Source: Streptomyces albicerus
GTDB taxonomy: Bacteria; Actinomycetota; Actinomycetes; Streptomycetales; Streptomycetaceae
Reading direction: 5' to 3'
Assembly (NCBI RefSeq): GCF_008905045.1
Contig: NZ_VWMY01000028.1
Location: 1-64,000, forward strand
Length of the DNA: 64,000 bases
The translations under genes and the position numbers were made by a program. How positions within the stretch are numbered: position 1 is the stretch's first letter; the number at the start of each line of letters is the position of its first letter. The notes beneath the pieces are model-generated. The model was not told the origin of the DNA. It saw only the letters and a program-made list of their open reading frames with translations, and made no database searches. Shown one piece after another: positions 1 through 8,123 of the stretch.

Positions 1-979
1 CGGGAGGCGGGTCGTGCGGCGGCGGGGGCGGCACCGCGGGCGCGCCCCGTCCGCCGCTGCGGCCGGCGGACGGCTTCGCCGCCGGACGGCCGCCGCGGCG
101 CGCCTCGATCAGGCCCACCGCCCGCTCGGGCAGCCAGGCGGACGCCGTACCGCTGTCGTCCGAGCCGGAGCCGAAGAGGTGGGGCGCGAGCTGGGCCTGG
201 AGGTCGGCGGGGTTGGGACGGGCCGTCGCCTCCATCTGCATGCAGGACTCGATCAGCGGGATCAGCTCGTCCGGGAGGCCTTCGAGGTCCGGGCCCTCCC
301 TGAGCAGCATGAAGACGGTCTCGACGGGGTTCGCGCCGTGGAAGGGCGCGTGGCCGGTTGCGGCGAACACGAGCATCGAGCCGAGCGAGAAGACGTCACT
401 CGCGCCGGTCACGCTGCGGGAGTCCTTCGCCTGCTCGGGCGACATGTAGGCGGGGGTGCCGACGGCGACGTTGGTCATCGTCAGACGTGTGTTCGACACT
501 CCGGAGGCGATACCGAAGTCGATGACGCGCGGCCCGTCCTCGACGACGAGGACGTTCGAGGGCTTCAGGTCGCGGTGGACGAGACCGGCGCCGTGGATCG
601 ACTGCAGCGCCTCGGCGACGCCCGCCGCGAGCCAGCGGACGGCCTGGGCCGGGAGGGGCCCGCACTCGGTCACTATCTCTTCGAGGGAGGGCGCGGGCAC
701 GTAGGCGGTGGCCAGCCACGGCACGGCGGCGCGCGCGTCGGCGTCGACCACGGCTGCCGTGTAGAAGCCGGAGACGGCCCGGGCCGCCTCGACCTCGCGT
801 GAGAAGCGGACCCGGAACAGCTGGTCCTCGGCGAGTTCCGTCCTGACCGTCTTGATCGCCACGCGCCGGCCGGACGCCGAGCGCGCGAGATAGACCAGCC
901 CCATGCCGCCGGCACCCAGCCGTCCCAGCACCTCGAACGGCCCGATCCGCCTCGGATCGTGCTGTGTCAGCTGATCCAC
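1..979 (-). CDS. Ser/Thr protein kinase, C-terminus cut by window edge
   Basis: Eukaryotic-type (Hanks) protein kinase that phosphorylates Ser/Thr residues of unknown partners. Reading from GTG at 979, the glycine loop GRLGAGGMG is at residues 19-27, the ATP-binding Lys in VAIKTV at 43, the catalytic loop VHRDLKPSN at 134-142, then VIDFG and the activation segment [10 protein letters not shown]. After about residue 290 the sequence becomes rich in Arg, Gly and Pro, as in the juxtamembrane linkers of Streptomyces kinases; any membrane or sensor domain lies outside the window. A GGGGAGGTGG ribosome site precedes the start, and GTG at 982 directly before it is an equal alternative. The gene appears monocistronic here; its 3' end is missing. 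Kinase identity is certain, role unknown. Confidence 0.93.
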   Translation of the reverse strand, partial: MDQLTQHDPRRIGPFEVLGRLGAGGMGLVYLARSASGRRVAIKTVRTELAEDQLFRVRFSREVEAARAVSGFYTAAVVDADARAAVPWLATAYVPAPSLEEIVTECGPLPAQAVRWLAAGVAEALQSIHGAGLVHRDLKPSNVLVVEDGPRVIDFGIASGVSNTRLTMTNVAVGTPAYMSPEQAKDSRSVTGASDVFSLGSMLVFAATGHAPFHGANPVETVFMLLREGPDLEGLPDELIPLIESCMQMEATARPNPADLQAQLAPHLFGSGSDDSGTASAWLPERAVGLIEARRGGRPAAKPSAGRSGGRGAPAVPPPPPHDPPP

Positions 980-1195
980 CACTTGCCTGCCACCTCCCCG
1001 TACGCGGCTGCGCTTCCAGCCACCGCTCCAGCCACTGCGCAGCGTCTCACCACCGAACCGTTCCGGCGGCACGCACCCCCGATTCTTCCTGGCCGGGGCT
1101 CCGGTTGCGAACCCAGGGACGAAACGGGATGTCTCATAATTCTTCAGGGCAAAAGACCCGCGTCCGCCTTGCTTTTCGGCGCCTTTCAGGGCTTT

Positions 1196-2026
1196 TCAGC
1201 GCTGCAGCACCGCGAAGGACGCCCCTTGATTGTCGGTGACGACGGCCACGCGCCCGTACGAGGTGTCGAAGGGCGACGCCTGGATCCGGCCGCCGAGCCG
1301 CAGCACCGTACCGAGCACGGCCTCGCAGTCCTCCACGCCGAAGTGGACGAGGAAGTGCGGCGGCATCTCGGCCGGGAAGACGTCGGAGACCGGAGCCCGG
1401 CCGAAGTCGCGGGTCGTGCCGGGACCGAAGAGGGCGTCGTGGAAGAGGTCGGCGTAGAAGGAGTCGGCGACCGCTGTGTCCCGCGCGTACAGCTCCACCC
1501 AGCAGAAGGAACCCCGCTCGTGCCGCTTGCCGAAGCCGGGGTGCGTACCGCCCTCCCAGAGCCCGAAGACCGCTCCCTCGGGGTCTGCGGCGAGCGCGGT
1601 CGTGCCATGCGAACCCACCGGCACGGGTGTCGTGATCACCTGACCGCCCGCCTCCCGGATGCGGCCGGCCAGGTCGGCGGCGTCCGGGGTGGCGAAGTAG
1701 ACCGTCCACACGGTGGGCATGCGGCCGTCCCGCTTGGGCACGAGGGCCGCCACGGGCTCCCCGCCGAGGTGCGCCCGTACGGCATGCGGGGAGGATACGG
1801 AGACCGCGTACGCCCCCTCGGTCTCCCTCTTCCCCTCCTCCCCCTCCTTTCCCTCTTTCCCCTTCTCCTCCTTCTGCTCCTTCTGCTCCTTCTCCTCGAA
1901 GGGCTCGAAGGTCCATCCGAAGAGCTCGCCGTAGAAGCGCTTGCCCGCCTCGACGTCCGGGAGCTGGGCGTCGACCCAGCAGGGGACGCCCTCGGCGAAA
2001 GCGGCAGAGCCTTCAGATCCAGCCAT
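1196..2026 (-). CDS. two-domain VOC (glyoxalase/bleomycin-resistance-like) protein with charged insert
   Basis: Vicinal oxygen chelate superfamily protein with two tandem beta-alpha-beta-beta-beta modules (about residues 12-150 and 155-276), the usual build of small actinobacterial glyoxalase-like proteins of about 250 residues. It opens with PCWVDAQLPDVEAGKRFY and the second module starts at FCWVELYARD, both typical VOC openings. Between strands of module 1 (about residues 43-68) sits a Lys/Glu/Gly-only stretch (KEQKEQKEEKGKEGKEGEEG) encoded by a purine-only run on the coding strand, not expected in the family. Substrate and metal use cannot be read from sequence. It faces the TetR gene at 2151 across about 125 bp, so the two may share a control region. 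Confidence 0.85.
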   Translation of the reverse strand: MAGSEGSAAFAEGVPCWVDAQLPDVEAGKRFYGELFGWTFEPFEEKEQKEQKEEKGKEGKEGEEGKRETEGAYAVSVSSPHAVRAHLGGEPVAALVPKRDGRMPTVWTVYFATPDAADLAGRIREAGGQVITTPVPVGSHGTTALAADPEGAVFGLWEGGTHPGFGKRHERGSFCWVELYARDTAVADSFYADLFHDALFGPGTTRDFGRAPVSDVFPAEMPPHFLVHFGVEDCEAVLGTVLRLGGRIQASPFDTSYGRVAVVTDNQGASFAVLQR

Positions 2027-2150
2027 GTGGCCAAGCTAACGGCCTTTCACGCATCCCGCAGAGCGGGCGGCACCCTTTCCCCGCAGGCCCGCGCACCCCA
2101 TTTGCAGTCGGCCGAATCGCGCTCCGATCACCCCTCGGTAAGCTGACGGC

Positions 2151-2798
2151 ATGACAGGACAAGTGCGTACCGTCGACGGCCGTGTGGCCGGTCGACGCGG
2201 GCAGGCGACGCGGCAGAAGCTGCTCGACTGCCTCAGCGAGATGCTCAGCTCCTCGCCCTACCGCGACGTCAAAGTCATCGACGTCGCGCGGAAGGCGGGC
2301 ACTTCACCGGCGACCTTCTATCAGTACTTCCCGGACGTCGAGGGCGCCGTCCTGGAGATCGCCGAGCAAATGGCGGCGGAGGGCGCCGGGTTGACCGAGT
2401 TGCTCGAAGGCCGTTCCTGGGTCGGCAAGGCCGGCTGGCAGACCGCGCAGGAACTCGTGGACGGCTTCCTCGAGTTCTGGCGCAAAAACGATGCGATCCT
2501 GCGGGTCGTCGACCTGGGCGCCGCCGAGGGCGACAAACGCTTCTACAAGATCCGTATGAAGATCCTGAACTCCGTGAACAACTCCCTCACGGACACGGTC
2601 AAGGAGCTTCAGGCCAAGGGCAGGGTCGACAAGGACGTCAGCCCGGCGGCGATGGCGGGTTCCCTCGTGGCGATGCTCGCGGCGGTGGCCTCGCACCAGA
2701 AGGGCTTCCAGACGTGGGGCGTGAAGCAGGCTGAACTGAAGCCGAACCTCGCCCTGTTGGTGCATCTGGGTGTGACGGGCAAGAAGCCGACCAAGTAG
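2151..2798 (+). CDS. TetR-family transcriptional regulator
   Basis: One-component repressor of the TetR family, 215 residues. The N-terminal helix-turn-helix covers about residues 18-65 (ATRQKLLDCLSEML, then VIDVARKAGTSPATFYQYFP), followed by an all-helical ligand and dimer domain. It is the only TetR gene in the left 58 kb and lies about 2 kb from the first of the repeated 19-bp palindromes found at the catabolic promoters, so I infer it is the best local candidate for their regulator; an unlinked regulator is equally possible. Its own start overlaps CTGACGG (2143-2149), which matches one operator half-site, compatible with autoregulation but weak. Ligand is likely an acyl-CoA if the inference holds. 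Confidence 0.9.
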   Translation: MTGQVRTVDGRVAGRRGQATRQKLLDCLSEMLSSSPYRDVKVIDVARKAGTSPATFYQYFPDVEGAVLEIAEQMAAEGAGLTELLEGRSWVGKAGWQTAQELVDGFLEFWRKNDAILRVVDLGAAEGDKRFYKIRMKILNSVNNSLTDTVKELQAKGRVDKDVSPAAMAGSLVAMLAAVASHQKGFQTWGVKQAELKPNLALLVHLGVTGKKPTK

Positions 2799-2830
2799 TA
2801 CGCCACGTTTTCGGGCACAAGTCCTGTCAC

Positions 2831-2866
2831 ACAGGCGGCAGTTCACTTCGGTGGGCTGCCGCCTGT
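2831..2866. terminator. bidirectional hairpin terminator
   Basis: Perfect 11-bp arms ACAGGCGGCAG (2831-2841) and CTGCCGCCTGT (2856-2866) around a 14-nt loop, placed between the convergent TetR and nitroreductase-like genes. It lacks a long U-tract, as is normal for Streptomyces terminators. Confidence 0.75.
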
Positions 2867-2944
2867 CGCGTTCCTGGTTCGCGTTCCCGGTTCGCGTTTC
2901 TGGTTCGCGTTTCTGGTTCGCGTTTCTGGTTCGTTCTCCCGGTT
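2867..2944. repeat. 13-bp tandem repeat, six units
   Basis: Six consecutive 13-bp units of the form CGCGTTTCTGGTT (2867, 2880, 2893, 2906, 2919, 2932), three identical and three with one to several changes. The array fills the space between the hairpin at 2831-2866 and the stop codon of the next gene, so it is non-coding. Likely a slippage-prone minisatellite. Confidence 0.85.
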
Positions 2945-2947
2945 CGT

Positions 2948-3496
2948 TCAGCGCCGTACGATCCGGAAGAGCCGGATCTCACGGCTGACCCGGGACTGGT
3001 ACGTCGCGTACGGCGGCCAGAACTCCAGCAGTGCCTTCCACACCGTGTCCCGTTCCTCGCCCCGCAGGAGATGGGCGGTGACGGGGATGTCCTTGCCCTT
3101 CCAGCTGATCTCGGCGTCGGGGTGGGCGAGAAGGTTGGCGGTCCAGGCGGGATGGTCGGTCCGCCCGAAGTTGGACCCGATGAGGATCCAGCTCCCGGCC
3201 ACCTCCCCCGCGCCTTCCTCCGGCATGCAGGCGAGGGGCGTACGCCGGGGCAGCCCGCTCTTCGCGCCGCGTGCCGTGAGGATGACGCCGGGCAGCATCT
3301 GGGCGCTGAGCAGGACTTTTCCACGGGTCAGCCGGTGCACTGCGCGGTCCAGGGCGGGGATGACGTGGGGCGCGATCTTCGCGAAGCCACGCGTCGAGGA
3401 CACCTTCTGCACCATCCGGACTCCTGGGAGCCGTGAGGGCCGCGGGGACTTCGAGGACCGGGGGGACTTCGGGGGCTGCGGGGATCGCGGGGCCAT
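2948..3496 (-). CDS. deazaflavin (F420)-dependent nitroreductase-family protein
   Basis: Ddn/FDOR-like split beta-barrel protein, expected to bind the deazaflavin cofactor F420 or a related flavin and reduce an enone or nitro group; relatives occur in mycobacterial steroid catabolic regulons. Recognisable family stretches include VILTARGAKSGLPRRTPL, SWILIGSNFGRTDHPAW and WTANLLAHPDAEI. ATG at 3496 shares a base with the TGA of the upstream acyl-CoA dehydrogenase (TGATG) and has GGGGAGGTGG before it, which favours translational coupling. However the first 27 residues are Pro/Ser/Arg filler and a second ATG at 3415 has its own AGGAG five bases upstream and fits the family length (155 residues) better. 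Same operon as the dehydrogenase, under the 4832 operator. Confidence 0.85.
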   Translation of the reverse strand: MAPRSPQPPKSPRSSKSPRPSRLPGVRMVQKVSSTRGFAKIAPHVIPALDRAVHRLTRGKVLLSAQMLPGVILTARGAKSGLPRRTPLACMPEEGAGEVAGSWILIGSNFGRTDHPAWTANLLAHPDAEISWKGKDIPVTAHLLRGEERDTVWKALLEFWPPYATYQSRVSREIRLFRIVRR

Positions 3497-4686
3497 CAGA
3501 CCGCCACCTCCCCGCCGCCGAACAGCCGTGCCGCGTCCGCCGCGTACGCCCGCAGCCGGTGCACCGGACCGAAGAGCAGTTCGTCGCCGGCGGCCCGCTT
3601 GAAGTACAGATGCGCCTCGTGCTCCCAGGTGAAGCCGATCCCGCCGTGCAGCTGAACGGCCTCCGAGGCGGTGGTGCGCAGCGCCTCCAGGGCTTGGGCC
3701 AACGCGAGCCCGCCCGCCTGCTCCTCGCCGGCTGCGGTCGCCCAGGCCGCGTAGTACGCGGCGGAACGCGCCGCCTGGACCTGTACGTACAAGTCGGCCA
3801 GCCGGTGCTTCACCGCCTGGAACGACCCGATCGCGCGCCCGAACTGCTCGCGCTGCTTGACGTATTCGACGGTCCGCTCCAGTACGCGGTCGGCGGCACC
3901 GACGGCCTCCGTGGCGAGCACGGCGGCGGCCGAGTCCCCCACGGCGGCGAGCGCACCCGTCACATCGGCATCGACGGACTCGTCATCGTCGCCCAGCAAC
4001 TCGGCTTCCACATCCCGGAACTGGAGACGGGCCAGCGACCGGGTCTCGTCGAGGGAGGTCTGCCGTACCCGAGTCGCTCCTGCCTCCACCAGAAAGAGGA
4101 GGGTGCGCGACCGGGCGAAGCCACCGGTGTGCGCGGCCACGACCAGCAGTCCCGCGCTGTGTCCGCCGAGCACCTGGTCGGCCTGCCCGTAGAGCCGCCA
4201 CGCACCATCGACTCGGCGCGCCTGTACGCCTCCTGCCCGGCCTCCGCCCGCCCAGTCACCGCTGTTGTCGCCGGTCAGTCCGAGGGCGGTGGTCAGGCCC
4301 GGGCCCGACACCGCGAGCGCGGCGGTGAGTTCGCCGGAGGCGATGCGGGGCAGCAGCGCGGCACGCTGGTCCGCACTCCCCAGGGCGAGCACGAGAGGTG
4401 CGCTCAGCACGGCCGTCGCGAGGAGCGGCGAAGGGGCAAGGACTCGCCCCAACTCCTCGCTCGCGAGGGCGAGTTCCGTGACCGAGCAGCCGACTCCCCC
4501 GTACGCCTCGGGGAGCGCGAGACCGGGCAGTCCGAGCTGCCGCGCGAGGGCTTCCCAGAGGGCGGGATCGTACCCGTCCGCGTTCCGTGCGGCGGCCCTG
4601 ACCTCCTCCGGGCCGCAGCGTTTGAGGAGCAGCTCACGGAGGGTGCGGCGGATCTCGTCCTGTTCCGCGGTGAAGGTGGCGTCCAT
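3496..4686 (-). CDS. acyl-CoA dehydrogenase
   Basis: FAD-dependent acyl-CoA dehydrogenase that introduces an alpha,beta double bond into an acyl-CoA thioester; 396 residues. The three-part fold is visible: helical N-terminus (residues 1-110) with LPEAYGGVG, a beta domain, and a C-terminal helical domain with VKQREQFGRAIGSFQAVKH and LHGGIGFTWEHEAHLYFKRA. The canonical catalytic motif YEGTSQIQ near the C-terminus is absent (FKRAAGDELLFG instead), so the base must lie elsewhere or the protein acts with a partner, as in the two-subunit mycobacterial FadE enzymes. First gene of a two-gene operon with the deazaflavin protein; divergent from the thiolase-like gene across a promoter with a 19-bp palindrome. 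Confidence 0.92.
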   Translation of the reverse strand: MDATFTAEQDEIRRTLRELLLKRCGPEEVRAAARNADGYDPALWEALARQLGLPGLALPEAYGGVGCSVTELALASEELGRVLAPSPLLATAVLSAPLVLALGSADQRAALLPRIASGELTAALAVSGPGLTTALGLTGDNSGDWAGGGRAGGVQARRVDGAWRLYGQADQVLGGHSAGLLVVAAHTGGFARSRTLLFLVEAGATRVRQTSLDETRSLARLQFRDVEAELLGDDDESVDADVTGALAAVGDSAAAVLATEAVGAADRVLERTVEYVKQREQFGRAIGSFQAVKHRLADLYVQVQAARSAAYYAAWATAAGEEQAGGLALAQALEALRTTASEAVQLHGGIGFTWEHEAHLYFKRAAGDELLFGPVHRLRAYAADAARLFGGGEVAV

Positions 4687-4831
4687 CGGCGGGCTCCTCC
4701 CCGGCCGGTTCTCCGGCCCCAGGCCCTCGGTCCTGGTCCTCCGGTTCCCGGCTCCCAGATCTGACGGGCCGTCATGCTAGAGCGGCGATCAGCAGATGCA
4801 CAGGGCTACGACGCCTCCCGCACTTCTTCCG

Positions 4832-4850
4832 ATCTGATGTACCGTCAGAT
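4832..4850. promoter_or_regulatory. operator-like palindrome, site 1
   Basis: ATCTGATGTACCGTCAGAT, an imperfect palindrome with perfect outer ATCTGA/TCAGAT arms. It ends three bases before the ATG of the thiolase-like gene and lies 146 bp upstream of the divergent dehydrogenase start. Same motif as at 11344, 15951, 15975, 20521, 27202, 32875 and 32964. Confidence 0.8.
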
Positions 4851-4853
4851 TCC

Positions 4854-6071
4854 ATGAGTCCGACTCGAACCGCTCGAACCGCTCGAACTGTTCGGACCGT
4901 GGGGTCAGGGAACCGCAAGGTGGCCGTCGTCGGCGTGTCCCTCTCCGACTGCGGCCGCGTGGACGAGGCGACGCCGTACGCGCTCCACGCCCAGGCGGCC
5001 CGCCGGGCGCTGGCCGACTCGGGCCTGGACCGGACGGTGATCGACGGCTTCGCGTCGGCGGGCCTGGGCACGCTGGCGCCGGTCGAGGTGGCCGAGTATC
5101 TGGGCCTGCGGCCCACCTGGGTCGACTCCACCTCCGTCGGGGGCTCCACCTGGGAGGTCATGGCGGCCCACGCCGCGGACGCGATCGCCGCCGGGCATGC
5201 GAACGCGGTCCTGCTGGTGTACGGGTCCACCGCCCGCGCGGACATCAAGGCGGGCCGTCGTACGGGCAACCTGTCGTTCGGTGCGCGCGGACCCCTGCAG
5301 TTCGAGGTCCCTTACGGCCACACGCTGATCGCCAAGTACGCCATGGCCGCGCGCCGCCACATGCACGAATACGGCACCACACTCGAGCAGTTGGCGTCGG
5401 TGGCGGTGCAGGCGCGGGCGAACGCCGCGCTGAATCCGGACGCGATGTTCCGGGACCCGATCACGGTCGACGACGTCCTGTCGGGCCCGATGATCGCGGA
5501 CCCCTTCACCAAACTGCACTGCTGCATCCGCTCCGACGGCGGCGCGGCGGTTCTGCTGGCGGCCGAGGAGTACGTACGCGACTGCCGTACGGCTCCCGTC
5601 TGGGTCCTCGGCACCGGGGAGCACGTCTCGCACACGACGATGTCCGAGTGGGCGGACTTCACGGTGTCGCCGGCGGCGGTGAGCGGGCGGATCGCCTTCG
5701 AGCGGGCGGGAGTCCGGCCGGAGGAGGTCGACTTCGCCGAGATCTATGACGCCTTCACGTACATGACCCTCGTGACGCTGGAGGATCTCGGTTTCTGCGG
5801 GAAGGGCGAGGGGGGCGCGTTCGTGGAGAAGGGCCGGTTGAGGGTGGCGGGCGGGGAGCTGCCGGTGAACACGGACGGGGGTGGGCTGTCGGCCCAGCAC
5901 CCCGGTATGCGAGGGCTGTTCCTGCTGGTGGAGGCGGTACGGCAGCTGCGCGGGGAGGCCGACGAACGACAGGTGCACAGGCCTGACGGCCGGCTCCCGG
6001 AGCTGGCGGTGGCCTCGGGGACGGGTGGGTGGTTCTGCTCGTCGGGCACGGTGGTGTTGGGACGGGGCTGA
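4854..6071 (+). CDS. thiolase-fold lipid-transfer/aldolase-like protein (no nucleophilic Cys)
   Basis: SCP-X/Ltp-type thiolase-fold protein of 405 residues. The segment that should hold the nucleophilic Cys reads STSVGGSTWEVM, so it is unlikely to be a true thiolase; this fits Ltp2-like members, which do retro-aldol cleavage of a beta-hydroxyacyl-CoA with a DUF35 partner. A DUF35 gene lies at 10405 under the same operator. Other conserved parts are FAEIYDAFTYM, LSAQHPGM and a retained C-terminal FCSSGTVVLG. There is no ribosome site before ATG 4854, whose first 15 codons are an RTART-type repeat; GTG 4899 (VGSGNRKVAVVG) is the family-like start, and a leaderless transcript is possible. Aldolase activity is inference. 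Confidence 0.85.
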   Translation: MSPTRTARTARTVRTVGSGNRKVAVVGVSLSDCGRVDEATPYALHAQAARRALADSGLDRTVIDGFASAGLGTLAPVEVAEYLGLRPTWVDSTSVGGSTWEVMAAHAADAIAAGHANAVLLVYGSTARADIKAGRRTGNLSFGARGPLQFEVPYGHTLIAKYAMAARRHMHEYGTTLEQLASVAVQARANAALNPDAMFRDPITVDDVLSGPMIADPFTKLHCCIRSDGGAAVLLAAEEYVRDCRTAPVWVLGTGEHVSHTTMSEWADFTVSPAAVSGRIAFERAGVRPEEVDFAEIYDAFTYMTLVTLEDLGFCGKGEGGAFVEKGRLRVAGGELPVNTDGGGLSAQHPGMRGLFLLVEAVRQLRGEADERQVHRPDGRLPELAVASGTGGWFCSSGTVVLGRG

Positions 6072-6106
6072 GGGGGTGGGGTCCGGGGGTGCGTGTTCGG
6101 CTGCGG

Positions 6107-6226
6107 GTGGGTGGGGGCTTGTCGCGCAGTTCCCCGCGCCCCTGAGGTGGATGGGGGTTCGGGGTGATGTGCCGAGTGCGGACCGGATGTGGCTGAGCGC
6201 GCAGTTCCCCGCGCCCCTTACGGGGC
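6107..6226. repeat. two copies of the GCGCAGTTCCCC repeat
   Basis: Cores GCGCAGTTCCCCGCGCCCCT at 6124-6143 and 6199-6218, same orientation, each preceded by a G-rich or GGCTGAGC lead. They fill the space between convergent genes ending at 6071 and 6257; the second copy forms a short hairpin with the following GGGGC. Member of a family of twelve in this window. Confidence 0.8.
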
Positions 6227-6256
6227 CCGGCCCAACACCATACGAACCGGCCGGCC

Positions 6257-6880
6257 CTACTGCTCGTCCTGCGGCAAGTGGGTCTTGGCCTCGTCGTAGC
6301 CGGCGACGGCGTCGCCGGCGGGCGGGTCGGCCGGAGCGTAGACCAGGCTCATCACACCGGTCTGGAACGTCTCGGAAGAGATCAGCTTCAGCGCAATCGC
6401 GGTCTCGCCCTCGTCGAACAGCCGCATACCCTTGCGCACGGCGATCGGGTGCACCAGCAGATGCAGCTCGTCCAACAGCCCGGCGGCCAGCAACTGCCGG
6501 ACGACCGAGACCGAGCCGCTGAGGGAGATGATCCCGCCGGGCTCGTTCTTCAGCGCGGTGACGGTTTCGACGAAGTCGCCCTCGAACTGCTCCGAGTTCC
6601 GCCAGGTGAACTCGAGCTTCTGGTTCGACAGGACGATCTTGCGGACGTCACCGAGCTGCTTGGCGAAGACGGCGTCCTCACCGCCGGCGGCCTCCCGCTC
6701 AGGCCAAGCCCCGGCGAAGCTGTCATACGTCTTGCGGCCGAAGAGCATGGTGTCGGCAGAGCCGAGAGTCGCACCGACGGCGGCGCCCATCTCGTCGTTG
6801 AAGTACGGGAAGTGCCACTGGTCGGGCGCCTCCACGACGCCGTCGAGCGAGATGAACATGCCTGCGACAATCTTCCTCAT
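6257..6880 (-). CDS. dihydrofolate reductase/RibD C-terminal-family protein
   Basis: NADPH-binding reductase-fold protein of the RibD_C/DHFR superfamily, 207 residues. Family features are the opening MRKIVAGMFISLDGVVEAP, the DTMLFGRKTYDSFAGAWP segment, GIISLSGSVSVVRQLLAAG and LDELHLLVHPIAVRKGMRLF. These proteins are common in actinobacteria, often as single genes; true folate or pteridine activity has not been shown for most of them. GGAGAAAC precedes ATG 6880. No operon partner is evident: it ends facing the thiolase-like gene and starts 133 bp from the end of the GtrA-like gene. Substrate unknown. Confidence 0.88.
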   Translation of the reverse strand: MRKIVAGMFISLDGVVEAPDQWHFPYFNDEMGAAVGATLGSADTMLFGRKTYDSFAGAWPEREAAGGEDAVFAKQLGDVRKIVLSNQKLEFTWRNSEQFEGDFVETVTALKNEPGGIISLSGSVSVVRQLLAAGLLDELHLLVHPIAVRKGMRLFDEGETAIALKLISSETFQTGVMSLVYAPADPPAGDAVAGYDEAKTHLPQDEQ

Positions 6881-7013
6881 GATGTTTCTCCAAGATCCAA
6901 GAGAGCTGATCGGTGAACTGTCGTCTGCTTAGACCACGGGAGCTGGAGAAACTAATCGGCGGCGCCACCGCTGTCGAGGGAAGTCGCGGCCTTTGACACC
7001 TCGGTTCAGTCGG

Positions 7014-7829
7014 TCATGATCCGACCGCGAGGGGCACGGGAGTGAGGACACGGTTCGGCAGGCTTGTCGGTGTCGGTGCCGGTGTCTGTACCGGCTCCGA
7101 AGCCGGGACCGGGGCCGAAGCCGCCCGGCGCCGGCACGACGACGCCTTCCGGGCGGTGTTCCGGCAGGCGGCAGCGGAGCCGATGGCGCGGTTCCCGCCG
7201 GCGAGGCCGTGCCGATGCCGACCGTTCCCGCTCAAACCGATCAGCGGGCGCACCGAGGACCTGCCCACCGAAGGCCGCCCGACGGTCACACACCGGGAGC
7301 TTCCGCGGACGCCCGACACCATCGCCACCCGCACCCGCACCCGCACCTGCGGCTGCGGCTGCGGCTGCGGCTGCGCCGGGATGGACACAGCCCGGCCGCC
7401 CGCGAAGACGAACAGCCGCAGCACCAGGAAGCGCCCGATCCCGGCGAGCCCGGAGGCGCTGAGGTAGACGATCTGCTCCGTGAGCAGCCCCGGCGACGAC
7501 TGCACGAGGTGCAGGACCAGCATCGCGAGGGAGGTCACCGCGTAGGCGGCCGTGGCCGAACCGGCGGACTGCCAGTGCTGACGCCAGCCGGCCCGCTTCC
7601 CGGTGCCGAAGGTGAAGAGCGCGTGCAGCTCCGTACAGAGGATGGTCGACGCGACGGTGATCACCGCGTTCGCCATCACCCAGGGCATCACCCCGGCCAG
7701 CAGCGCCACGGCGCCGCTGGAGAGGAGCCCGATGCCGCCGCCGCACACCACGAACCGGACGAAGGAGGCGAACGGCCCGGGAGTGGCCTCGCCCGCCGTC
7801 TCCGGCTTCGACGCGAGCTGCGACTTCAT
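7014..7829 (-). CDS. GtrA-like membrane protein with low-complexity tail
   Basis: Small polytopic membrane protein of the GtrA/DPMS-related family, thought to help move polyprenyl-linked sugars across the membrane. Residues 20-150 hold four hydrophobic segments (FVRFVVCGGGIGLL, VMANAVITVASTILC, AAYAVTSLAMLVLHLV, IVYLSASGLAGIGRFLVLRLFV), which is the whole family domain of about 130 residues. The remaining 120 residues are unrelated: a PQPQPQPQ run, a VRVRVRV run and an Arg/Ser/Pro-rich end, partly encoded by a GGCTGC hexamer array at about 7345-7380. The tail may be real or a readthrough after loss of the original stop. AAGGAAAA precedes the start. Confidence 0.75.
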   Translation of the reverse strand: MKSQLASKPETAGEATPGPFASFVRFVVCGGGIGLLSSGAVALLAGVMPWVMANAVITVASTILCTELHALFTFGTGKRAGWRQHWQSAGSATAAYAVTSLAMLVLHLVQSSPGLLTEQIVYLSASGLAGIGRFLVLRLFVFAGGRAVSIPAQPQPQPQPQVRVRVRVAMVSGVRGSSRCVTVGRPSVGRSSVRPLIGLSGNGRHRHGLAGGNRAIGSAAACRNTARKASSCRRRAASAPVPASEPVQTPAPTPTSLPNRVLTPVPLAVGS

Positions 7830-7930
7830 GGGGGTTTTCCTTCCGGGCGGCGGGGCCGTGAACCTCTGCGATCAACTGGGTTCAACCATGCCGCCGTTCG
7901 CTCGTCCCAACGAGAGAGCCCGCCCCCGAA

Positions 7931-7958
7931 CCCATGGTGGGGCCAGCTCCACCATGGG
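7931..7958. repeat. inverted repeat in divergent promoter region
   Basis: CCCATGGTGG (7931-7940) and CCACCATGGG (7949-7958) are perfect 10-bp arms with an 8-nt loop, and pairing continues imperfectly outside. It lies between the divergent GtrA-like and PPOX-like genes, so it may be an operator or an RNA hairpin in the leader; the rest of 7830-8123 shows nothing I can name. Confidence 0.6.
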
Positions 7959-8123
7959 ACGGGGGGTTCGCCCGCTGAGCAGCACAAATGCCTCCCGTAC
8001 CACCGCGTACCGCTGATGGGCCTACGCCCCCCATGCGATCCACGGAGTACGGAATACGGTGTGGGACAGAGCACGCTGATACCGGAAGAGACACATACCG
8101 CCCGCACTCCGGAGGAGCCCCGC

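Noticed and set aside
2867-2944. CRISPR array
   Set aside because: Units of 13 bp are contiguous with no spacers and no cas genes are near.
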